A stretch of 64,000 nucleotides of DNA from Paludibacteraceae bacterium (lineage in GTDB: Bacteria > Bacteroidota > Bacteroidia > Bacteroidales > Paludibacteraceae), in assembly GCA_024401535.1 (NCBI GenBank), contig JAKSKX010000004.1, forward strand, positions 62,001-126,000. The letters are read 5' to 3'. The translations under genes and the position numbers were made by a program. Shown here piece after piece: positions 26,270-35,253 of this stretch; the first letter of the stretch is position 1, and the number at the start of each line of letters is the position of its first letter. The notes beneath the pieces are model-generated. The model ran no database searches. It worked only from the letters and a program-made list of their open reading frames with translations, and had not been told where the DNA came from.

Positions 26270-26710
26270 TTAATCCTTAACAAACTTAATAATCTGGTTG
26301 TTTACTCTCAAAAAATAGACACCTTTGTTAAAGTGTGCTACATCTATGCTCAAAGACTCATTACTTGCTTCAAAATTCAATAGAGAAACTCCCTGAGCGT
26401 TATAAATACCAATATTCTCGTTATTAAGACCTGATATTTCCAACTTGTCCTTTACTACTGTGTTCACTACATACATAGAGGCATTGTTGATGCCTAGTGA
26501 TGTAACTGAAGTAAAGGATACAACGACATTCTCTATATCCTCTGTCATTGTCTTTCCGCTCTTGAAATGAAGCTGTGCATTGTCTCCACTAAAGGTAATC
26601 TGCTGTATCGCATCATTTATTGACTCTCCCATTACTGATACCACTGGATTTGCACTCAATGATAAGGAACAAGTCAAAAGCATAGTACTAAGTGTTTTTC
26701 TAATATTCAT
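26270..26710 (-). CDS. Small secreted protein with T9SS-type C-terminal domain
   Basis: A 146-residue protein of unknown function, 13 nt upstream of the pectate lyase gene and so in the same operon. The signal peptide (MNIRKTLSTMLLTCSLSLSA) is followed by ~50 residues with the pattern AQLHFKSGKTMTEDIENVVV, similar to the start of the pectate lyase. The last ~75 residues resemble a T9SS type A sorting domain (IGIYNAQGVSLLNFE, HFNKGVYFLRVNNQIIKFVK). The frame extends to 26809, but a TACTTTTG promoter element at 26757-26764 lies within that extension, supporting the start at 26710. It is essentially a sorting domain with a small head. Confidence 0.65.
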   Translation of the reverse strand: MNIRKTLSTMLLTCSLSLSANPVVSVMGESINDAIQQITFSGDNAQLHFKSGKTMTEDIENVVVSFTSVTSLGINNASMYVVNTVVKDKLEISGLNNENIGIYNAQGVSLLNFEASNESLSIDVAHFNKGVYFLRVNNQIIKFVKD

Positions 26711-26985
26711 ATACTTCTTTATTAAGTTCTTTTTTCCTTTGTTTGATCTCACATTGCAAAAGTATATAAAGGCTTTTAAACACCTTAAAAATAGAGTACC
26801 ATAAAACAATACAACGCACTATTTTTAGATGGAATAATGTAACAAATATGATAGATTTTTTTCTTTATATTCTCTTTAATAATGTGTATTTCAACATTTT
26901 ATAAATAGATATTTTTACAAAGCTATTCTTTCCTATACAACAACTGACAAAACAAGTAATAAGGGCTTGGTAAACAAAAAAGAAA
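26711..26985. other. Upstream region of the pectate lyase operon
   Basis: A minus-strand TACTTTTG element lies at 26757-26764. The remainder to the rpmH terminator is AT-rich with nothing recognised. Confidence 0.5.
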
Positions 26986-27008
26986 GGGAAACCGAAAATC
27001 GATTTCCC
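26986..27008 (-). terminator. Terminator of rpmH
   Basis: GGGAAACCG (26986-26994) pairs with CGATTTCCC (27000-27008), one wobble on the minus strand, followed by TTTCTTTTTTG on that strand, 47 nt past the rpmH stop. Confidence 0.8.
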
Positions 27009-27054
27009 ATATCTCTTACTCTGAGTAAGTAAACTTTACCTGTTAGGGCAAATA

Positions 27055-27213
27055 TTATTTTCTCAAAGCTGCCTCATCAGAGACTGTAAGCTTCTTTCTT
27101 CCATGAGCTCTACGAGAAGCTAGAACACGACGGCCGTTTGCAGTAGCCATTCTCTCGCGAAAACCGTGCTTATTTCTTCTCTTTGTGTTGGAAGGCTGAT
27201 AAGTTCTTTTCAT
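27055..27213 (-). CDS. rpmH: 50S ribosomal protein L34
   Basis: A 52-residue basic ribosomal protein, with the diagnostic start [18 protein letters not shown] and the [20 protein letters not shown] core. The length is exactly typical for Bacteroidales. It has its own promoter at 27256-27286 and a terminator, so it is transcribed alone. It does not adjoin rnpA here, as it does in many other phyla. It lies ~1.5 kb from the candidate replication origin. Confidence 0.98.
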   Translation of the reverse strand: MKRTYQPSNTKRRNKHGFRERMATANGRRVLASRRAHGRKKLTVSDEAALRK

Positions 27214-27255
27214 CTTCTTATGTTTTTATATTTTTTACTTTTCTTAATTGTGGCG

Positions 27256-27286
27256 CAAAATTAGTCAATATTTATTAATATATCAA
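27256..27286 (-). promoter_or_regulatory. Promoter of rpmH
   Basis: On the minus strand TTG (27286-27284), a 20-bp spacer and TAATTTTG (27263-27256) fit the Bacteroidetes consensus; the leader to the ATG is ~36 nt. Confidence 0.7.
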
Positions 27287-27303
27287 CTATTTTTATAATT
27301 TTT

Positions 27304-27741
27304 TTACTGCAAACCTGCCTTTTCTCTTTTTACATAGCGTGGAACAAGCCATTTTCCTATAAAATAGCCGGTAACAGCACCCAACATGTCAGCCAACAAG
27401 TCCAAAAAGTCGCCAGAACGGGAAACTGTCAAATACTCCTGCATCACCTCTATTAAACCTCCAAGCAGAGCAGGGTAGAGCAATGTCCACATATACATTT
27501 TCATTGTTCCGTAGTCTGTTCTCTGGCGATAGAAGTCCGAACCAGCTGCCACAGCCAATATCAAATAGTAACCGAAATGCACAATCTTGTCGAAATTGTC
27601 AGTCAACCATTGTGGAGCATTTATCAAATTTGCTATCCAACTTGGTTTTGGAATGCTGTCCGAAGACATCATACACGTGTACATTATAAACAAAGACACT
27701 ACTATAGTAAGACCGTAAAGTCTGAAAAACTTCAAATTCAT
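27304..27741 (-). CDS. VanZ-like membrane protein
   Basis: A 145-residue integral inner-membrane protein of the VanZ-like family, with about four transmembrane segments (residues ~7-25, ~54-70, ~82-98, ~112-130). Conserved positions include DKIVHFGYYLILA and the GGLIEVMQEYLTVSRSGDFLDLLADMLGA block typical of the family. It follows a HAD hydrolase gene by 17 nt, so they probably share a transcript. The function in this group is unknown; glycopeptide resistance should not be assumed from the name. Confidence 0.8.
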   Translation of the reverse strand: MNLKFFRLYGLTIVVSLFIMYTCMMSSDSIPKPSWIANLINAPQWLTDNFDKIVHFGYYLILAVAAGSDFYRQRTDYGTMKMYMWTLLYPALLGGLIEVMQEYLTVSRSGDFLDLLADMLGAVTGYFIGKWLVPRYVKREKAGLQ

Positions 27742-27758
27742 AATTCCTTAATTTGGCT

Positions 27759-28667
27759 TTATTTGTCTCCTCTGTGTATAAATCTATATAGTTTGGCTTT
27801 AAGATTTGATCCTCTCAATCTGTTCTTCCATTCCAACACCCTTTCTTTCTTCTTCCCAAGTATATACTTGTCAACCACATGGGCGACTCCGTTCTCATCG
27901 TTTGTGAAGGTAATGTAGTCAGCCGACCTCTTTACTATTTTTTGGGCATTGCTCATTGCCACACCCAAACCCGCATATTTAATCATTGAAAGGTCGTTGA
28001 ATCCATCTCCACAGGCAATCATCTGTTCTTTTGTAAGGCCAAGATGCTGTAGAAGACGAGACAAAGACTGAGCCTTGTCTATTCCCTTTGGCATTATCTC
28101 AAGAAAATATGGTTCTGAACGGTAAATACTCAAACTTTCACCATACTTAACCTTTATTTTTTGCTCTACTTCCGCCAAATGTGTTGGCTCTCCGGTCATA
28201 AGACATTTTGTTACAGGATGTTGGACAGCCTCTACAAAACTTTTTACCTCTGTAATAGGCATTTTGTTTAGTGCTGCCTCCTTTATTATATATTCATCAT
28301 CCGGAGTCTCAGTCAACACTGAAGTCTTGTCGTAGGATATGATGCTTACATTGTTCTCTACAGAGTCATTATAAAGTGAAGGTATGATTTCTCCTGGCAA
28401 AACACTTTCAAAAACTGTGCTATTTTCGGAATAATTTATAATTTTGCCACCGTTAAAAGAGAGTATATATCCCCCGTGCTCTTTGAAGCCAAGCTCCTCA
28501 GCAACGGGAACTATACCTGGAGTTGGTCTTCCACTAGCCAATACAATTTTCACTCCTTTTTTTTGCGCCTTGCGTAAAGCCCTCTTTGTGACACGGGAAA
28601 TCCTCTTTTTGCTGTCAGTCAGAGTACCGTCTATATCAAGAACCAGAATTTTATATTTTGTTTCCAC
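27759..28667 (-). CDS. HAD superfamily hydrolase, Cof type
   Basis: A 302-residue cytosolic phosphatase of the Cof/YidA group. Motif I is LDIDGTLTDS near the N-terminus, followed by VLASGRPTPGI; motif IV is ACGDGFNDLSMIKYAGLGVAMSNA. Family members dephosphorylate sugar phosphates or flavin and pyridoxal phosphates; the substrate is not predictable. A ~35-residue basic tail (KKKERVLEWKNRLRGSN...) extends past the usual end and could mediate membrane or nucleic-acid contact. It is transcribed away from the candidate origin and upstream of the VanZ-like gene. Confidence 0.88.
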   Translation of the reverse strand: METKYKILVLDIDGTLTDSKKRISRVTKRALRKAQKKGVKIVLASGRPTPGIVPVAEELGFKEHGGYILSFNGGKIINYSENSTVFESVLPGEIIPSLYNDSVENNVSIISYDKTSVLTETPDDEYIIKEAALNKMPITEVKSFVEAVQHPVTKCLMTGEPTHLAEVEQKIKVKYGESLSIYRSEPYFLEIMPKGIDKAQSLSRLLQHLGLTKEQMIACGDGFNDLSMIKYAGLGVAMSNAQKIVKRSADYITFTNDENGVAHVVDKYILGKKKERVLEWKNRLRGSNLKAKLYRFIHRGDK

Positions 28668-28719
28668 TATTTTTACTATAATGTATGTTAATAATGCAAA
28701 GGTAGTCTTTTTTTCTTTA

Positions 28720-29100
28720 TAATGTTAACAAGTGTTGATAAGTACTCTTTTTTGCTACAACTTTTTCTACAAAACTCATCTGAATATTGTGGAAAACTAT
28801 CTTAAAAAATATCATTTAAATTTCATGCCTTTAATAAAAATTTGATTAAGCCCGACTCCTTTTTTAATTCAAAACTTTTTTTTAAAAATTTATCTATATT
28901 TTATTCACACTTAATTCTCAATATTTTCATTTATTTGTTAATTATATTTATCAAAAATTGTATATTTGCAGAGTGTGTGGATAATGTTGATAAACCTTTT
29001 AAAATGCTGAAAATCTAACGCATTTTAAGTTGATAAGAATATGGAAAAAGTGTTAGCATATATTGATAACTTTTCATTGCTTTTTATCAACACACTTCAC
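28720..29100. other. Candidate chromosomal replication origin (oriC)
   Basis: This AT-rich gap between divergent genes contains a cluster of DnaA-box words: exact TGTGGATAA at 28976-28984 abutting TGTTGATAA at 28985-28993; TTATTCACA at 28901; TGTGGAAAA at 28788; TGTTGATAA at 28733; and TTATCAACA at 29084. Two weaker words lie at 29028 and 29061. The stretch 28861-28965 is almost pure A/T and could be the unwinding element. Genes to the left (27-28.7 kb) point left and the first genes to the right point right. rpmH is close by, and two parS sites lie 8-9 kb away. dnaA is not in the window. Confidence 0.55.
28935..28968 (+). promoter_or_regulatory. Probable promoter of nadA, overlapping the DnaA boxes
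   Basis: TTG at 28935-28937 and TATATTTG at 28961-28968 on the plus strand, spacer 23 bp, longer than ideal. The start would be near 28975, right at the exact DnaA box, giving a ~200-nt leader to nadA. Confidence 0.45.
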
Positions 29101-29176
29101 ACCCTTTATTGTTACTATTTTTAGGATATATTAGTTTATAAATAAAGCTTATAAAAAGATAAAAAATAAAATCACA

Positions 29177-30121
29177 ATGGAAAAAGCTGAATTGATTTCT
29201 GAAATTGAAAGACTTAAGAAAGAAAAGAACGCAGTGATTATGGCTCACTACTACACAAACGGTGAGATTCAGGACATTGCTGACTGTGTGGGGGATAGTT
29301 TGGCTTTGGCTCAGTGGGCTGCAAAGACTGACGCTGACATCATAGTGCTTTGTGGTGTACATTTTATGGGTGAGACTGCCAAGATTTTGTCTCCGAACAA
29401 GAAAGTGCTTGTACCAGATATGGAGGCAGGTTGTTCGCTTGCTGACAGCTGTCCTGCTGACGAATTCGCTAAGTTCGTAGCACAGCATCCAGACCATACT
29501 GTTATTTCGTACGTTAACACTACTGCAGCTGTCAAGGCTCACACCGATGTAGTTGTTACAAGTACTAACGCCAAGCAGATTGTAGAGAGTTTCCCTAAAG
29601 ATCAAAAGATTATTTTTGGTCCTGACAAGAATTTAGGTAGCTATATAAACTCTATTACTGGTCGCAATATGTTGCTTTGGAACGGAGCATGCCATGTTCA
29701 CGAGAAATTCTCTGTAAACAAGATTCTTGACCTAAAGAAGCAATATCCTGACGCACAGGTTTTGGTTCATCCTGAATGTAAGGACGTGGTTGTTCGTCTT
29801 GCTGACAAGGTTGGTTCTACTGCTGGTCTTTTGAAGTATGCTATTTCTTCTGAATGCAATACTTTCCTTGTAGCTACAGAAAGCGGAATCCTACATGAAA
29901 TGCAGAAGGCTGCGCCTAGCAAGAACTTCATTGCTATTCCTCCTGTTGATTCAACTTGCGGATGTAACGATTGTGCATATATGAAGCTAAATACACTTGA
30001 AAAGCTTTACAATGTACTAAAGAATGAAGGTCCAGAAGTAATTGTTGATGACGCCGTAAGGGAGAAAGCTGTAAAGCCAATTCACAAAATGCTTGAAATT
30101 AGTGCAAAACTAGGTCTTTAA
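29177..30121 (+). CDS. nadA: Quinolinate synthase NadA
   Basis: A 314-residue [4Fe-4S] enzyme that condenses iminoaspartate with dihydroxyacetone phosphate to quinolinate in NAD synthesis. Conserved elements include IMAHYYTNGEIQDIADCVGDSL and cluster cysteines in LCGVHFMGE (Cys59), NGACHVHE and STCGCNDCAYM, with substrate-binding VHPEC. The length is standard. It is the first gene of a compact operon (8 nt to mazG-like, then 14 nt to deoC). nadB and nadC are not in the window. Confidence 0.96.
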   Translation: MEKAELISEIERLKKEKNAVIMAHYYTNGEIQDIADCVGDSLALAQWAAKTDADIIVLCGVHFMGETAKILSPNKKVLVPDMEAGCSLADSCPADEFAKFVAQHPDHTVISYVNTTAAVKAHTDVVVTSTNAKQIVESFPKDQKIIFGPDKNLGSYINSITGRNMLLWNGACHVHEKFSVNKILDLKKQYPDAQVLVHPECKDVVVRLADKVGSTAGLLKYAISSECNTFLVATESGILHEMQKAAPSKNFIAIPPVDSTCGCNDCAYMKLNTLEKLYNVLKNEGPEVIVDDAVREKAVKPIHKMLEISAKLGL

Positions 30122-30129
30122 ATACATTT

Positions 30130-30468
30130 ATGAACAATGAACTTACACTCTCTGAAATGCAGAAGAGAGTGGACGATTGGATAAAGACCTATGGTGTAAG
30201 ATACTTCTCTGAAACCACTAACATGATTTGTCTGACTGAGGAGGTTGGTGAACTTGCTAGAGTTATTGCCCGTAAATATGGGGAGCAGAGCAGTAAAAAG
30301 TCTGATTTGGACAAGAACCTAGAGGATGAATTGGCTGATGTTCTTTGGGTGCTTACCTGTCTAGCTAACCAGACTGGTGTGGATTTGTCTGCAGCTTTTG
30401 AAAAGAACATCAAGAAAAAGACTGAAAGAGACAAGACGAGACATATTAACAACGATAAACTAAAATAA
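30130..30468 (+). CDS. MazG-like nucleotide pyrophosphohydrolase
   Basis: A 112-residue all-alpha NTP-pyrophosphatase domain protein. The metal-binding glutamates and aspartate are seen in CLTEEVGELARVIARK and LEDELADVLWVLTCLAN, the EExxE...ExxD signature. It is a single-domain form, shorter than E. coli MazG, and would hydrolyse non-canonical or excess nucleoside triphosphates to monophosphates. It sits between nadA and deoC in one operon, hinting at nucleotide salvage or clean-up. The substrate is uncertain. Confidence 0.88.
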   Translation: MNNELTLSEMQKRVDDWIKTYGVRYFSETTNMICLTEEVGELARVIARKYGEQSSKKSDLDKNLEDELADVLWVLTCLANQTGVDLSAAFEKNIKKKTERDKTRHINNDKLK

Positions 30469-30482
30469 ACTAGATACTTAAG

Positions 30483-31361
30483 ATGAGTAAGTTTGACGCT
30501 CAGTTTAGAAAGTATATTCCTCAAATGGATGAGGAGTCGGTAAGAAAGGACGTAGAGAACATCATTCTCAAGTCAAAGTCTTCCATGCAGAACAAATCTG
30601 TATATTGCCAGTTGATTTCACATGTTGACCTTACTAGTTTGAAGAGTACTGACAGCGCAGAAACTATTTCAAACTTGGTTCAAAAAGTGAATAATTTTGA
30701 CGATAAGTATGACATTCTTCCTCATCCTGCTGCTATTTGTGTGTATCCAGTGTTTGCTTCTGTTGTTAAGGAGGAACTAACTGAGGATGTTAAGATTGCA
30801 TGTGTAGCTGGTGGATTCCCTCATTCTCAAGTTCCTATCGAGGTTAAAATGGCTGAGGTTGGACTTGCTGTTTCGGATGGAGCAGACGAGATTGACATTG
30901 TATTGCCCGTAGGTGCATTTTTGAGCGGTGATTATCAGTTAGTTTATGATGAGATAAGCGAGATTAAGTCTTGTTGTGGAAGTGCTAAGCTAAAGGTTAT
31001 TATTGAGACTTCATTGTTAAGCAGTGTTGAAAACATTGCCCGTGCTTCTGTATTGGCTATTATTTCTGGTGCTGACTTTATAAAAACTAGTACAGGTAAA
31101 GAGGGTAGTATAGCTTCTCTTGAGGCTGCCTATGTAATGTGCAAAGTAATTAAGGAGTTTGATAAAGCAGGGGAAGGAAAAGTAGGATTTAAGGCCGCAG
31201 GAGGTATAAATAAGGCTTCTGACGCCGCTAATTACCTTGCCTTGGTAAAAGATATACTTGGGGAAGATTTCGCCACTCCTGAGTACTTTAGAATAGGTGC
31301 CAGCAGTCTTGTCAATAACTTGCTTTCTGAGATTTCAGGTGAAGATGAGAAATACTTTTGA
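30483..31361 (+). CDS. deoC: Deoxyribose-phosphate aldolase
   Basis: A 292-residue class I aldolase that splits 2-deoxyribose-5-phosphate into acetaldehyde and glyceraldehyde-3-phosphate during deoxynucleoside breakdown. Key elements are CVAGGFPHSQ, DEIDIVLPVGAFLSG, the Schiff-base lysine in ADFIKTSTGK, and the second lysine in VGFKAAGGI. It has ~40 residues before the barrel (MSKFDAQFRKYIPQMDEE...), as usual for the long Bacteroidetes form. It is last in the nadA operon and ends at a strong terminator. Confidence 0.95.
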   Translation: MSKFDAQFRKYIPQMDEESVRKDVENIILKSKSSMQNKSVYCQLISHVDLTSLKSTDSAETISNLVQKVNNFDDKYDILPHPAAICVYPVFASVVKEELTEDVKIACVAGGFPHSQVPIEVKMAEVGLAVSDGADEIDIVLPVGAFLSGDYQLVYDEISEIKSCCGSAKLKVIIETSLLSSVENIARASVLAIISGADFIKTSTGKEGSIASLEAAYVMCKVIKEFDKAGEGKVGFKAAGGINKASDAANYLALVKDILGEDFATPEYFRIGASSLVNNLLSEISGEDEKYF

Positions 31362-31386
31362 TTAGATGTTTAGTCTATATAAAAAG

Positions 31387-31412
31387 AAAAGCAGCTTTAT
31401 TGAGCTGCTTTT
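31387..31412. terminator. Bidirectional terminator between deoC and polyprenyl synthase
   Basis: AAAAGCAGCT (31387-31396) pairs perfectly with AGCTGCTTTT (31403-31412), 6-nt loop, T-run on both strands, between convergent genes. Confidence 0.9.
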
Positions 31413-31416
31413 TTTA

Positions 31417-32400
31417 TTACTTTTCTCTTTCGATTGTGAATTCTAATAGGCCTAACAACGCTTTTTTAGCGTCGCTTTCCTCCAAGACGTCTAGAACTTT
31501 TATCGCTTTATTCTTTAGTTCATAAAGCTTTTGTTTTGAGTATTCAATTCCACCGTTTTCAACAGCGAAGTTGATAAGTTTCTTGACATCATTTTCGCTC
31601 ATTCCCTCATCCTTAATAAGAGAAATAAGCTCATTTCTTGTTGATTCGTCAGTTTTGTTAAGTGCGTAGAGAAGTGGAAGGGTCATTTTTCCTTCCTTTA
31701 TATCACATCCTACTGGCTTTCCTATTTTTTCAGATGTTGAAACATAGTCGAATATGTCATCTTTAATTTGAAAACAAAGTCCGAAAATATCTCCAAATTC
31801 AACAATTGCTTTTAGTTTATCAACATCTGCTTTAATAGATAGAGCACCAACTCTGCACGCTGTTGAAAACAAAACGCCTGTTTTCTTTCTGATCACCTCG
31901 AAGTAAGTATCCTCTTGCAAATCAGCCTTATAAGCAATGCCTATTTCGTGAAGTTCACCTTCAGAAAGTTCTTTGCCTACGTTGCTTATTGCTTTTACTA
32001 TATCGAAATTTTCTGTTTCAGTTGCTGTGATAAGAGCTTTTGACAACAAATAGTCACCTACAAGGATAGAGATTCTGTTTTTCCAAACAGCATTTACTGT
32101 GCTTTGGCCTCTTCGTGAGTCTGCCTCGTCAACAACATCATCGTGGATAAGGCTGGCTGTGTGAAGCATTTCAACAGCAATACCTGCTTTAATTGTTGAT
32201 AACTCTACGCCTTTTATTGCTTTAGCTGACAGCATTGTTAGAATAGGGCGGATTTGTTTCCCTTTTCTTTGCAGTATGTAGCTATTCACACTCTTCAACA
32301 ATTCAGTGTCATTGTCAAAGCTGTTTGTAAATTCTCTGCTAAATACTTCGAATTCCTTCTCTATTACTGTTTTTGCTCTTTCTGGCGTAAACATCGTCAT
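31417..32400 (-). CDS. Trans-polyprenyl diphosphate synthase (octaprenyl-type)
   Basis: A 327-residue isoprenyl diphosphate synthase that chains isopentenyl diphosphate units, probably for the menaquinone side chain. The first aspartate-rich motif is HDDVVDEADSRRG and the second is FQIKDDIFDYVS; GKQIRPIL supplies the early Lys-Arg site. The small residues before the first motif (MLHTASLI) suit a long-chain product, but exact length cannot be read reliably. Its promoter region overlaps that of polA, which is transcribed divergently. Confidence 0.92.
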   Translation of the reverse strand: MTMFTPERAKTVIEKEFEVFSREFTNSFDNDTELLKSVNSYILQRKGKQIRPILTMLSAKAIKGVELSTIKAGIAVEMLHTASLIHDDVVDEADSRRGQSTVNAVWKNRISILVGDYLLSKALITATETENFDIVKAISNVGKELSEGELHEIGIAYKADLQEDTYFEVIRKKTGVLFSTACRVGALSIKADVDKLKAIVEFGDIFGLCFQIKDDIFDYVSTSEKIGKPVGCDIKEGKMTLPLLYALNKTDESTRNELISLIKDEGMSENDVKKLINFAVENGGIEYSKQKLYELKNKAIKVLDVLEESDAKKALLGLLEFTIEREK

Positions 32401-32416
32401 TTTTTTCTCTATTCTT

Positions 32417-32447
32417 TTTGCAGTTGCAAATTTAGTAAATATATTTG
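32417..32447 (+). promoter_or_regulatory. Promoter of polA
   Basis: TTTG at 32417-32420 and TATATTTG at 32440-32447 with exactly 19 bp between TTG and TA fit the Bacteroidetes consensus, giving a start near 32454 and a leader of ~20 nt. A minus-strand TAAATTTG (32434-32427) for the divergent gene overlaps it. Confidence 0.75.
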
Positions 32448-32474
32448 TATGATATATAATTTTTAGATTACTTT

Positions 32475-35225
32475 ATGGATAAAAGAGTAGTATTGATAGA
32501 TGCTTACCCTATTATTTTCGGTTCTTATTATGCCATGATGGGCAAACCTATGAAGAATTCGAAAGGTGAAAATACGTCTATTATATATGGTTTTGTCAAC
32601 AAGTTGGAGATGATTATTAAGGATTATTCTCCATCACATATAGCTGTTGTATTTGATTCAGCATCAAAGACTTTTCGTCATGAAGCATATACTGAATACA
32701 AGGCTCAACGTGAAGCAACTCCCGAAGATATACATAGGTCAGTTCCTATAATTAAGCGTTTAGTAGATGCTTATAATATAGCACAGTTTTCTGTTGATGG
32801 TTATGAAGCTGATGACATTGTTGGAACTCTTGCAAAGAAAGCTTCTTCAGAAGGTTATGAAGTTTTGATGGTAACTCCAGATAAGGATTATGCCCAGCTT
32901 GTTGATGAAAACATAAAGATGCTTCGTATCACTCATGGAAATGGTTTGGAGTTTATAGACAAGGAAAAGGTATGTGAAAAGTGGAATGTAAGTTCTCCAA
33001 AGCAAATTATTGACTTGCTTGCTTTAATGGGTGATGCAAGTGACAACATTCCAGGTTGCAAGGGAATTGGAGAAAAGACTGCAGTAAAACTTTTGGCTGA
33101 ATATGGAGATGTTGAAAACTTGCTTGCAAATGCAACTAATATAAAGGGAGCTAATTCAAAGAAACTAATTGATGGAGCAGAGATGACAAAGTTCTCTAAG
33201 TTCCTTGTAACAATATGTACTGAAGTTCCTATTGATATAAAAATTGATGATCTAAAAATTAAAGAGAGAAAATACAGCGAGATGCTTTCTCTTTTCCAAG
33301 AATATGAATTAAAGAGTTTCATTGCAAAATATACGCAAAGTAAAGCTAATTCTCAACTCTTCCAGTTTGAAGAATTGCCTACAATCAATCAGGAGACTTC
33401 AGAATATTCAAATCTCAGCGAGTTATCGAGCATATCTCATGAATATCAACTCATTGAAAATGAGAATGATATTGACCATTTTTTGCCTAAAATTTTATGT
33501 CAGAAAAAAGTGTGTTTTGACACAGAAACCACCTCTTCTGACGTATTTTCGGCTGATTTGGTAGGAATGAGCTTCTCTTTTGAAAAAAACAAGTCGTTTT
33601 TCGTTCTTTTGCCGGAAGACAGGGTAGAGTGTCAAAAAGTACTCGAAAAATTCAGATCTTTTTTTGAAAATTCAGAAATTGAAAAAATAGGTCAAAATCT
33701 GAAATTTGATATTCTTGTTCTTCGTCAATATGGTATCAGTGTCAAAGGAAATAAATTCGATACTATGATTGCTCACTATTTGATTCAGCCGGAAGAGCGT
33801 CATGGTATGGATTTTTTAGCCGAGCGATACTTGAAGTATAAAACCATCACTTATGAAGAGTTGACTCAGGCAAAGAATGGCAAAGGACTTCCGCTTAGAA
33901 GTGTTGACAAGAATTTGCTTTGCGACTATGCAGCCGAAGATGCAGACATAACATATCAGCTTTTCGAAGTATTCGATAAAGAACTTAAAGAACAGAATCT
34001 TTATTCTTTGTTCACTGACATTGAAATGCCGATGATGGATGTCCTTGTTGAAATGGAAAGTGCCGGTGCAAGAGTTGATGTTGATGCTTTGAAATCTTTG
34101 ACTATCACTATGAATACAAAGATTGATGAGTTAGTAGGCATTATTTTCCAATATGCTGGTTGTGAGTTTAATATATCGTCTCCTAAGCAGGTTGGTGACA
34201 TTCTATATAATAAACTCTCACTTTCAGATGTAGCCAAGAGAACTAAAACCGGCCAGTATTCTACAAGTGAGGAATCTTTAGTGGCTCTAAAATCAAAGCA
34301 TCCAATAGTGGGAGCAATTTTGGAATATAGGGGTATAAAGAAACTGCTCAATACCTATGTAGAGACTTTGCCAACTCTAATAAACTCTAAATCCGGTAAA
34401 ATTCATTGCTCTTTTAATCAGACTGTTACAGCTACAGGAAGATTAAGTTCAAGCAATCCAAATCTGCAGAACATTCCTGTTCGTGACGATATGGGTAAGG
34501 AAATAAGGAAGTGTTTCGTTCCAGATAAAGGATGCAAGTTCATTTCAGCCGATTACTCTCAGATAGAGCTTAGAGTTATGGCACATGCTTCCGGTGACCA
34601 GAATATGATTGACGCATTCAATTCAGGTTATGATTTCCATACTCAAACAGCTGCGAAGATATATGGAATTGCTCCCGAAGAAGTTACAAAAGATATGCGA
34701 AGAAAAGCTAAGACTGCTAACTTCGGAATTCTATATGGCATATCAGTTTTCGGTCTATCAGAGAGACTTGAGATAAGCAGAGACGAAGCCAAAGAGTTAA
34801 TAACTCAGTATTTTGCCGCTTATCCGAGAATGAAGGAGTACCTTGAGGAAGTCAAACAGTTCGCTCGTGAACACCAGTATGTTGAAACACTATTTGGTAG
34901 AAGAAGGTACATTCAGGATATAAATTCCCGAAACGGCACTATCAGACAAATGGCAGAAAGAAACGCCATAAATGCGCCTATTCAGGGAACTGCTGCAGAT
35001 ATCATAAAAGTGGCTATGATTAGAATCATTGAAAGAATAAAGAATGAAGGTCTAAAGTCGCAGATGATTATTCAGGTACACGATGAGTTGAATTTCAATG
35101 TTCCTGAAAATGAGGTTGACATTATGCAGAAAATCATAGTTGAAGAAATGGAGGGAGCATTTTCTATGAAAGTTCCTTTAAGCGTTGAATGTATAGTTGC
35201 AGACAACTGGTTGGACGCACATTAA
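32475..35225 (+). CDS. polA: DNA polymerase I
   Basis: A 916-residue enzyme for Okazaki fragment maturation and repair. The N-terminal 5'-3' nuclease (~1-290) shows VLIDAYPIIFGSYYAM, YEADDIVGTLA and GDASDNIPGCKGIGEKTA. The 3'-5' proofreading domain (~320-490) keeps FDTETTS, GQNLKFD and YAAEDADITYQ, so it should be active. The polymerase domain (~500-916) has SADYSQIELRVMAH, RRKAKTANFGILYG and QVHDELNF. The length is normal and all three activities look intact. It is transcribed alone from a clear promoter. Confidence 0.97.
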   Translation: MDKRVVLIDAYPIIFGSYYAMMGKPMKNSKGENTSIIYGFVNKLEMIIKDYSPSHIAVVFDSASKTFRHEAYTEYKAQREATPEDIHRSVPIIKRLVDAYNIAQFSVDGYEADDIVGTLAKKASSEGYEVLMVTPDKDYAQLVDENIKMLRITHGNGLEFIDKEKVCEKWNVSSPKQIIDLLALMGDASDNIPGCKGIGEKTAVKLLAEYGDVENLLANATNIKGANSKKLIDGAEMTKFSKFLVTICTEVPIDIKIDDLKIKERKYSEMLSLFQEYELKSFIAKYTQSKANSQLFQFEELPTINQETSEYSNLSELSSISHEYQLIENENDIDHFLPKILCQKKVCFDTETTSSDVFSADLVGMSFSFEKNKSFFVLLPEDRVECQKVLEKFRSFFENSEIEKIGQNLKFDILVLRQYGISVKGNKFDTMIAHYLIQPEERHGMDFLAERYLKYKTITYEELTQAKNGKGLPLRSVDKNLLCDYAAEDADITYQLFEVFDKELKEQNLYSLFTDIEMPMMDVLVEMESAGARVDVDALKSLTITMNTKIDELVGIIFQYAGCEFNISSPKQVGDILYNKLSLSDVAKRTKTGQYSTSEESLVALKSKHPIVGAILEYRGIKKLLNTYVETLPTLINSKSGKIHCSFNQTVTATGRLSSSNPNLQNIPVRDDMGKEIRKCFVPDKGCKFISADYSQIELRVMAHASGDQNMIDAFNSGYDFHTQTAAKIYGIAPEEVTKDMRRKAKTANFGILYGISVFGLSERLEISRDEAKELITQYFAAYPRMKEYLEEVKQFAREHQYVETLFGRRRYIQDINSRNGTIRQMAERNAINAPIQGTAADIIKVAMIRIIERIKNEGLKSQMIIQVHDELNFNVPENEVDIMQKIIVEEMEGAFSMKVPLSVECIVADNWLDAH

Positions 35226-35253
35226 AGCAGGTAAAAACTGTGAATTCAAAAAT

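Noticed and set aside
27304-27741. VanZ-like gene as an antibiotic resistance determinant
   Set aside because: VanZ-like domains are common housekeeping membrane proteins, and no vanHAX-type genes are nearby.
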